Shown here piece after piece: positions 56,101 through 64,000 of a stretch of 64,000 nucleotides of DNA (the stretch's first letter is position 1; each line of letters opens with the position of its first letter). The DNA comes from Volvox africanus. Its lineage: Eukaryota; Chlorophyta; Chlorophyceae; Chlamydomonadales; Volvocaceae. Under the pieces are notes generated by a model. That model searched no databases and had not been told where the DNA came from. It saw nothing but the letters and a program-made list of their open reading frames with translations. The position numbers and the translations under genes are program-made. The stretch is taken from assembly GCA_030268105.1 (NCBI GenBank), contig BSDZ01000013.1:4284001-4348000 (forward strand), read 5' to 3'.

Positions 56101-59100
56101 GGCTCGAAGGGCTGTAGGACGTAGTCAGTGATGGGCACCGGGATGCAGCCGTAACGACCCACAAGAACCTGAACGGTGGTGATGGCGGTGTTGGTGATGG
56201 TGTTGGTGATGGTGTTGGTGATGGAGGTGGTGATGGTGGTGATGGAGGTGGTGGTGTTGGTGGTGATGGAGGTGGTGGTGTTGGTGATGGCGGTGGCGGC
56301 GGTGGCGGCGGAATGAAAGCAATATTGAGGAAAGGGACAGAAGGCAAGGGGGTTTGAGGCGAAGAGTACTTGCGGGTTTTAGTCGGAGGGGGGATGAGGA
56401 AGGTGAATGTACATGACGGTTAGGCGTCCAAGAACAGGGGTGCCGGCATAACGCCGGTTCAAGGGGGCCCGAAAGAGGTTGGGGGAAAGAGGGGGAGATG
56501 AAATGTTATAACACCGAAACCCCGTCAGTACTTCATAATTCCCACATAACAGTTTCACCAATTATTTACAACGCCAGACTCAAATGTTAATTACCAAACT
56601 GTGAAATCTTGAACAAATCCATAGGGCCCGCCCCCATTCACGACCCCCATGCACCTGGCGTTTACCGTGACCTCCACCAGTGGGCGCCAAGCAGAACTTC
56701 GCCGTCGACATGTCCCACACGTACGACGAGCTACGTGGCCGTACCACGAAGCCATCCCGCTTGGAATGATGGTAGTACACCAGCTGTCGTACACCTGTCA
56801 TAGCCGTGCGGACGGAATCCGTTATACGGCAATATAACAAAGTCAGTAAGCCCTGACACTAAAGGACGTGTTGTGCAAGCAGAGGAATTAATTACCTTCA
56901 CACATGGAAAGGGGAGATGTTGGGCGGAAAGCGCCCCGCCCTCCAGGTTTTACTTCTTTCTTCTCATTCTCTTATAGACGTATATATGTACATGTATCGC
57001 ACACCTCAACAGGAAAAAACAACGACAAAGATGAATGCGAACAAATATGAACTAGGAGGAGTACGTGGCAGACATGGCTGGTAGGCATTGTGTACGAACA
57101 TGGGTCCTGTGATGAAAGTACAAATGCTTCCTTCACCTACCCGCGCTGTACAGGGGGTTTGTGGCGGTCTGGCAGATGGGCCAGGTGGATGTGTCCTCTC
57201 GCGGATCTTTGTTGTCCCCGCAGATCTTGCCTAAGCGAATCAATCGCGACATTGTTCGGGGAAATCAGGAAATAGGGAAATCGGAAATAGGAAATCAGGA
57301 AAACGGGTAAAGAGATAACAACGAGGCAGCCGGACATGATGTTAACAGTCATTCAAGAAGGTTTATCGCGCCAAGTGAGGGAGGTATGTTTTGCCATCCT
57401 CCCGCCCCTTGCTTTCCCCTTTCACCTCCCCCCATTCTAGCTACTTTCTTCACCTTTACCAGCCCCCTTGCCGCTCCCTCCCCCAATCCGTCTCTCCCCC
57501 CCTCCGTACTATTACAGTCAATCGGTCCAGTGCTCAGCTCAACCTCCAAGAAAGCTAGCCAAATAACCTGCCCATCATCCTGCCCCTCGTTGCCCGTCTG
57601 GTGGGCCCCGCCCCGCCCCGCCCCGCCCCGCCCCGCCCCGCCCCGCCCCGCCCCGCCCCGCCCCGCCCCGCCCCGCCCCGCCCCGCCCCGCCCCGCCCCG
57701 CCCCGCCCCGCCCCGCCCCGCCCCGCCCCGCCCCGCCCCGCTCTCTCCCGCACCTGCGAAGTAAAACGTGGTGTTCCGCGGGCGAGGCTTCACCTGCGAG
57801 TACAGACGTGTAAAACGACAAGTCAAGCCAAGCGAGCGTACCAGTAGTCGTCCGCCTTCTTCCCTCCTCCCCCTCCTCGTTTCGATGTTCGTCTCCCTCC
57901 CCCTCCTCCGTCCCCTTTCATGGCTTCCCTTCGTCGCGATCCTTCTGGCCCCCTTCTGGCCTGTGTATTGCTGTAACTGTCAACTGCGACACACTTGACG
58001 CCTCCTTGTCCCTGATGCTGTCCGCACATCTCGACCCGCCTTCCCGGAGGACAGCTTGCCCCTCTATTCCTTTATCTCTGCACTGGGGGCCGGCATGCAC
58101 ATGACCATGTGTGTGCGCGCGGACTGGTGGGGGCCATTCGTGGCCCAAGCCCGTGGTTCTCGCGACCGTTCTGTGCCCCCCCCACTTCATCCTTCTCTTT
58201 ATTTACGTCCCCGCGACCCTGCGTGTGAATCTTTTTTCTTTCACAACTGCGTCTTTCAATGCCCTTTCCGGTTTCCTTCTTATTCCCTCGTATGCCCATG
58301 CCGTACTCTTCGAATGTCGTTATGCCGTTCCCAGACACATAACTCCCCCATCCTTCTTCCAAATTTCATTCATTACTTTCTGGCTATTCCTTCACTACTT
58401 GCTAGTTTACGACTAAACTCAGCGGCACAGTTTTCCCCGGGTGCATGGTTCCTTAGCCTTGCTTTAACTGTGTCTTGGACTTGTTCTCTCGCGCCTCTTC
58501 TTTTCCTGTGCGCTCACCCTTTCCCTCCCCCTCGCATGTGCTCGCCCTTCCCCTTTTCGGCTGCTTCCGCCGCCGCTGTCCCCCCCCCCCGAAGGTGAGT
58601 GGTTCGGTTGGTACGTGCGCGTGCTTCGAGCTGGCCGGGTTGGATGTATGGGTTAGTTGGGTTCAGGCGCCTGTAGGTACTTTTTCGGCCAATACTAAAC
58701 ATAACTACGGTTTACTTCTTATTATTTCTGCTTAAACTTGCGGCCTTGGCGACTACCTAGTTTACATCACAGCTCGTTTCCACTTTCCTGACTTTGGACG
58801 ACGTCGGCCATCATTCGATCATCACGGTTAGTCCTTGGTTCTTCAGTATCAGCATTCAGTGCTCGTTTTTTGTTCGACTTTCTTCCCCTCCTCCCCTCCT
58901 CCCTTCCGATGTTCGTCTCCCCTCCTCCCCTCCCAGCCCCACCCCGATTCTCACCTTGGGGTTCAGTGGCGTCATGATCATGTTATTGGCTTGGGCCAGC
59001 ACCGGAATGACGATGTCCTGACCAGGCCTGTGACACCCGGGCCACCAAACCCGCGGGTGCTTCCGCGTAAGGCCCCAGGGGGTCAGCCAGATGGCTTTGG

Positions 59101-61871
59101 AGGTGAGGTTGCGGATCATCATCAGCTGCTTGCCCTCACAGCCGCCCAGATCACCTGCAGATCGGAATTAAAAAAACGTAAGTCGAAAACAATTCGACCA
59201 CCGCACAATGCCAGGCATGCGAGGGCGAACGTAACTTGCGGATTAAGACGACAAACGCTGTGAGAGGGGGAGGAAGAAGAAAGGGGAGGGGGAGGGGGAG
59301 GAAAAGGAAAGGGGAGGGGGAGGGGGAGGAAGAGGAAAGGGGAGGGGGAGAACCCCCAATAACGTAACCCCCAGCCTCATCTCCCTCACCCCTCACCCAC
59401 ACACAATCCACAGCCTACCACCATTCCTACCCTGCCAATGCACCTCTGCCCCCCCGGCCCCCTCATGTGCCCCCGAGCCATCTCACTTGTGCTCAACATC
59501 AGGTGCTTTGCGCCCCCCGTTGCATTCCAATAAGGCCAGGTTTGCTGAATATAGTCGAGCACCTTCATTGCCTCAGAAAACAGATGCCTAGTCGTCGTAC
59601 GGACAGGAACGGAAAGGAGATGGGATTGGGAGGGGAAGGCAGGGGGACGGCGATGACACCGTTATTGTAAAATTTAAAATTAAAATGTTGAGGAGTCTGG
59701 TGACTGGCGTCGGGAAGGGAAGAGGGTACTAGCACGGGAAGAAGAATGAAAAGTAACGGATATCCGACAAGCGAGCACCACTGGAGATGATGGTAGGAGG
59801 CTTTGGCTACAGAAAAAGTCTGAAAGGGATTGCGGGATTGAGGGGCGGAGCGGTAGGGAGGTAGAGTGATGCAGAGGTAAGGGGGAGGGACGGAGAAAGC
59901 AAAGGAAACCGTGACGCTTTCCTGCTCTTTGAGCCCCTCTTTCTTTAGCAAATAAACCTCCTAAGCACCGCCTACCGCTTCAGGCTGCCCCAATCACGAA
60001 AGAAGATGCGCCTCACACAAACAACATGAGGGTGCCCCGAAATACAGGGAAAGGTAGGGACTGCCAGGTTAGTGGCCACGGGTGAAGCTGTACCCCCCTA
60101 TCCCACACACACAAACCGTACGCGAGAACCCTAAGGATCCCTGATTCGTTCGTACGGGTTACAGTCAGCCTTTCGTAGGTACCTGGGTAGAAACGTTCGT
60201 CTTCCGCAACCAGACGAGGCGCTCTTACGTATGGCGCGCTTTGTGCTTCACGCCGAATGATTGCCAACAATGACGACAGCCTTACCTAAAATCGACAGGT
60301 ATGTAGAAATAGTCAGCCTCGTTGCCGTCAAGTGTTCGATGCCCGGAGCTGATGATGCGCTTCCAAATGTGAGCGTACAGTGGCCGGTCAAACTTCTCCA
60401 AATTCTTACTGCATTTCACAGGATTTGAACCCGGTCAAAATGAATCTAGCAGTCATACTGACGGCACAACCACTACAACGCCAAATCCTATGTACGCAAG
60501 TGTAAGAAATAAAAGCGAGAAAGCACAACAGTTAGTGTCATTCGGATCTCAACGATGCTTGGGCAACCCAGCAACACACCATGCGGTGACTGCTATGTCT
60601 TACTTACCAATTCCCAGCGCCCCCCACCTTGACGCAGACCCCATACACTTACTGTGTTGTGAAACGTGGCGGAAGTTCGTAGATGTAAATTTTTGGGCCG
60701 CCTGGTGCGGGTACGAATCCCATGCCCGCCAATTGTTCGGGCCTGGAAGAAGGGAGGGGCACACCGGTATATGGATGCGGGTTCAGACCGGTCACAACCG
60801 GGACATCCCGCGACCCAACCATAGCCTCCCCAAACCAGGACCATCCATTAGTCCCAACCATAATCATCACCAACATGATCACCACTGGATGGTGGTGCAG
60901 TTCCCCCTGGACCCAATGTGTCGCATGAATGCGAATGACCACCATCTCCAGCAAATGCACTCCCCGTCATCAGGCCCCTCTAAACGGCCCCTTCTCCTGG
61001 CCCCATCATCATGTCCCTCTGCAGCAGCCAGAACGTCATCGCAGGCGACGCTGCCGACCCCACCTCCCCGCTCCCACATCGCCATGTCCACGCTACCACC
61101 TACCTGCCATTCGCATCCAATGACAGGGAACAATCAGCTCCATAGTAGCCTGCAATCGAAACGGTGGAAAACGTTCAAGCTCGGTAGGGAGGGTGTGTCT
61201 GGTCCTCATCTTTTAATGGCGCAAGATGGTGCATATATCATCTGCCGGAGTTGAAACAAAAAAGGCTTAGGCAGGGTTGCATGGCATGCAGGTCAACAGT
61301 TTGGACGACCAGTCTGTGTATGCTGATGAGGGATTGGAGGATGGGGAAATGGGGGGAGTTTTCCGGGAAAGGGGAAGGGGCCGCACCAAATGCCCGGCCC
61401 ATATCCATATCGAATGAAGGCTACGGCCACGGTGGGGACGGCTCAGCGTACCTTCATGGCAGTGGCACCAGCCGTTAATACATCTCCCCCGCTTGTTGCA
61501 AGCGTTCATACATCGTAAAGGAAATTCCGCAAGACAGTCATCTACCGTAAAGAAGCCCAAGTATCCGCATTTTCGTGCTATGTTTCGCACGGGTTGTTCG
61601 CAGATTGGGCCAGTCAAGTTGCGAGGACAGTCGCACCTGGCACGGCACAGGTTCACAAACGTGAGCGACTGGCCGTCGTACGTTGGAGAGCACGTTTAAA
61701 ATGGCGCAGTCAACCCCGACGACCGTACCTGCCAAGTTCCAAGTTACAAGTTCCGTATGTTGTGCAACCGTCCTGGCAGGCCACCGCAAGCCCTTCTGGT
61801 ACGAGTATAGCAAAGCTGAGAACCGCGACCAGCTGGACTCTCCGTGATTTGGACAATATATGCCCTTTCAT
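53178..61871 (-). CDS. Exostosin-family (GT47) glycosyltransferase with EGF-like module
   Basis: Fourteen minus-strand exons join in phase to 538 aa: 61871-61729, 61636-61452, 60701-60653, 60408-60286, 59587-59487, 59154-58955, 57793-57754, 57230-57141, 56794-56655, 56168-56064, 55684-55616, 55076-54975, 54454-54361, 53353-53178. The start is followed by basic residues and a hydrophobic run (LVAVLSFAILV), a signal peptide or anchor. EGF-like repeats follow (DGCTTYGTCN, RCDCPRNLTGPIC; then CNKRGRCINGWCHCHEG). The exostosin domain begins PKIYIYELPPRF and contains NEADYFYIPV, TWPYWNATGG, GQDIVIPV, NTTFYFAG, LYSAGVRQ, STAKFCLAPTGGGHG, GCIPVPITDYVLQPFEPELD. GT47 enzymes of this type act in the Golgi on cell-wall or matrix glycans; donor and acceptor are not deducible. 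An intron lies at almost every family motif. The C-terminal 57 residues are Cys/Pro/Trp-rich. Confidence 0.92.
56175..56311. repeat. GGTGAT/GGTGTT minisatellite in exostosin intron 9
   Basis: About 135 bp of hexamer-type units, GGTGATGGTGTT-like on plus. On the sense (minus) strand this is CACCA-rich and sits just before the exon 10 acceptor at 56169, where it can serve as a pyrimidine-rich tract. Confidence 0.9.
57606..57740. repeat. (CCCCG)27 pentanucleotide array in exostosin intron 7
   Basis: Twenty-seven uninterrupted CCCCG units on plus. The sense strand is therefore (CGGGG)27, beginning 13 bases after the GT donor at 57753. The pure G-run array can form G-quadruplexes in DNA and in the pre-mRNA. 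Confidence 0.98.
59263..59350. repeat. Purine-rich tandem repeat in exostosin intron 5
   Basis: About 32-bp units of the form GGAAAGGGGAGGGGGAGGGG, nearly three copies. On the sense strand it is a pure pyrimidine tract about 110 bp before the exon 6 acceptor. Confidence 0.9.
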
Positions 61872-62606
61872 ATTAACATGAACAACGTTTGCATGCTTTC
61901 AGGCCATATTAAACGCGGACGAATGATTTCGACTATGCCTTCTGACGACAATCGATCCGACAAACGCCACTAACGCAGTTAGAATAACTCCATCTGTCAG
62001 GAATGAAGCCAAATTTTTATAAATCCTGATCAATAAGTTGATACTTTTGACAATGCTGTGGTAAATACTTGCAAATCCTTTTAGACGGGTGACGGTTTGT
62101 GCAGCCCATGTTCAGGAATAACGCTTACAAAAATCTTCCTTGGGACTACTGCTTTCCAAGATCATCGTTTGAAGTAACAAGACATTGACAAATGCTTCGG
62201 GTATCTCGGGCCGTACCGAACTTCCCGAAACAGAAATTTGGTTTCCAAACCCAAGACGCTATCAGAGTTGGGGCGCCGTAAACCATCCGTAAACCAATTA
62301 TACAGCCGGATGGCACTAGGATCGGGCAATTTTGAGGATTAGGTACAAGAAAATAAATATGCTATGGCCACCTCTAACATGTACAACTAATTACTGTTAG
62401 TTTGGAGCCTGGTCTCGAGTACGTGCGTGATCCTCAGTCCGCATTTTTGCCGTATGCGGAAGAAGCGGAACTGCGAAAGTGCGGTCGCGACGAAAGCCGT
62501 TAGTGGTTAAAATGGATATGTTCTTCAACTTCCAAAACCGCTTCTGTGGTTTAAGGATTGTCATGTATTATTAATTTTTGTTTGTTTCGCATTAAAGTTC
62601 TCAGAA
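61872..62606. promoter_or_regulatory. Divergent promoter region between exostosin and phosphatase genes
   Basis: The two start codons face away from each other across 735 bp, so both promoters lie here. The region is AT-rich except for a codon-like plus-strand stretch at 62400-62502 (34 open codons, ending EELRK-like charged sequence and TAG). That stretch might be part of a 5' UTR, an upstream ORF or an unjoined exon. No core promoter element is assigned. Confidence 0.4.
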
Positions 62607-64000
62607 ATGCATCGGCAGCTGCACAAAGTTGGGAGTCGGGGGGCCTTGGGCGGAAACTTTTTGAGCGCACAGTTAATAACAAACCACTCCCCTTACACAT
62701 CAAGGAAGCTTCAAAGATTTTCTTTACGATTGATAGATTGTTCAGTGTCCTTCCCTGACCGGCTGCGGCCTTCCGCCACGGCTTCTAGCCCCGCGCAAAC
62801 GCACTCTCTATCTCTGTGGAACGGTGCTGATGAGTTTACGCAGTACAAGGATCGCATTGATGCTCTGCCGCTCCCTCTGCCGGCCATCACTGAGCCGGTC
62901 CGCATCGTCATCGTCCGACATGGTCAAAGCACTTGGAATGCTGAGGGACGAATTCAGGGCAGCACAGATCTCTCCGTCCTGACTGAAAAAGGCGTCAATC
63001 AAGCACAGAAGACGTGTGATATGGTCAGACTTGTGCACTTTGGGTGGTTGCTGTCGGGTGAAGAGGGGTTGCGTTGAGTTTTTGTTGGAATACGTAGATC
63101 GGCATCCTTCTCCATAGGCGCTCCTATTCATCTCCCTCTCCCAAACTGTGGGTTGGATTTTGATTATGTGACAATTCTTCTCCTCGCCTTATTCTCAGAG
63201 CACAGAAACTCTTGCCATACACACACGCGCGCGCGCTCTTTTTCCCCCTGTGGGGTTTTAGCCAATACGCGTTCGATTAAGTAGAGTCTAGCATTCGTTC
63301 CTTTTCCCCGCGTAATTTAATGCCCTGCCTGCTGTCGGCAGCTGTCCTCGATGCGGTTCTCAATGGTATTCCAGAGCCCCCTTGTCAGAGCAAGACAGAC
63401 TGCAGACGTGATCATGCAGGCAAGTGAATCACCTGACTGCATTGGTTAGTATGGCTTGGATTTGGATGTAGGTTACGAACCAACGGACGCAATAGACATT
63501 GACGTGGATGTGTGTGTGGAGCTATCACTACTCTCTTGTATCATTTTCACGTTAGACCGGACACCTGTATAACGTTGTTGTTTCTAAGGCTCCAAGATTG
63601 TAAATGAGGCTTCAATTTGTTGTATCCGTGCTTTGGGGCGCCCCAGGGACAGTCAAGGTCCGTATTGGCAGTCACTCACGGTACAAAAGCACAGGCAGCC
63701 GGTGCGGACAGCGGTTCCGGGTCCGATGGGCTGCGTGTGACGTTGCCGTCACTACGAGAGATTGATCTGTACCAGTTCCAGGTACGGCAGCAAGCGCGAT
63801 GATCGAGTTAAGAGAGGAACGGGCGAGGAAAAGCGGGTTGGGCGTACACGGGTTGGCAAGCATGCGATACACAGGGGTGCGGGTGGGTCCGTGAAGGATG
63901 TCGGTTAGGTGGTTACCGAGCGTCTGTTAGATACCGATACCATGAAACATAGCGCTGATTGGATCAATGTCTTCGGCGTCATGGGCTAAAATCGGTAGTG
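62607..64000 (+). CDS. 2-carboxy-D-arabinitol-1-phosphatase-like histidine phosphatase, 5' part
   Basis: Exons 62607-63023, 63342-63419 and 63695-63781 join in phase; the gene runs off the right edge. Residues 1-90 are Ser/Arg-rich with few acids, like a chloroplast transit peptide. IVIVRHGQSTWNAEGRIQGS (residues 101-120) is the RHG active site of the phosphoglycerate-mutase-like histidine phosphatases. SPLVRARQTADVI and LREIDLYQFQ follow at the expected spacing. This combination is closest to plant CA1P phosphatase, which degrades a Rubisco inhibitor in the stroma; that assignment is by family resemblance. The second intron appears to use a GC donor (CAG/GCAAGT at 63420). The catalytic C-terminal histidine lies outside the window. 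Confidence 0.85.

Noticed and set aside
57349..57847. Long Gly/Arg/Ala- and Pro/Ala-repeat open frames on both strands
   Set aside because: These are six-frame artefacts of the CCCCG array lying in an intron of the exostosin gene.

Overview
The window looks like nuclear DNA of a volvocine green alga (Volvox/Chlamydomonas lineage). Genes are dense in short introns with GT-AG borders. Products include plastid-type plant/algal proteins (a CLPF-like Clp adaptor and a 2-carboxyarabinitol-1-phosphatase-like protein). CAG/CTG-rich low-complexity coding, a chromodomain Ty3/gypsy element and Ty1/copia debris are also present. No bacterial operons, rRNA, tRNA or CRISPR were seen. The lineage is an inference from gene content and style, not from a marker gene.

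Layout, left to right. (1) 856-5945, minus: a 7-exon gene for a UVR-motif plus YccV-domain protein, 369 aa, resembling the chloroplast Clp adaptor CLPF. (2) 6287-9762, plus: divergent from it across 341 bp, a 6-exon secreted or lumenal GT-A/GT2-like glycosyltransferase, 557 aa. (3) 9763-13829: gene-poor, with an inverted repeat pair, a hairpin and a tetranucleotide satellite. (4) about 13830-17013, plus: a roughly 900-aa unrecognised low-complexity protein with a C-terminal coiled coil. (5) 17014-20103: no convincing gene. (6) 20104-26910: a complete, very young Ty3/gypsy chromovirus on the minus strand with 422-bp LTRs and a 5-bp target duplication. (7) 26911-29370: repeats, including a telomere-like tract. 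(8) 29371-50446, plus: one 21-exon gene for a predicted 2120-aa ABCG half-transporter of the plant ABCG24/28 type, with a cysteine-rich lumenal N-terminus. Its introns hold microsatellites, palindromes, a small TIR element and a 1.27-kb-arm palindrome of Ty1/copia. (9) 50447-53177: no convincing gene. (10) 53178-61871, minus: a 14-exon EGF-plus-exostosin (GT47) glycosyltransferase, 538 aa. (11) 62607 to the right edge, plus: the 5' part of a histidine-phosphatase gene close to plant CA1P phosphatase.

Gene models were built by hand: reading frames were joined only where splice donors, acceptors and codon phase agreed and family motifs ran on across the joins. Five of the six models are in phase from ATG to stop or to the window edge. 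The sixth (13830-17013) has an uncertain 5' end. Functionally the window pairs two secretory-pathway glycosyltransferases and a membrane ABC transporter, compatible with extracellular matrix or wall biology, with two plastid-type genes. Nothing in the sequence shows that they act in one pathway.

The most unusual material lies inside the ABCG gene. Its intron 16 is bounded by a 12-bp direct repeat that itself supplies the splice donor, which resembles intron birth by insertion. A TIR-element family occurs three times in and just after the gene. Intron 17 carries a near-perfect inverted duplication of an already dead copia fragment.
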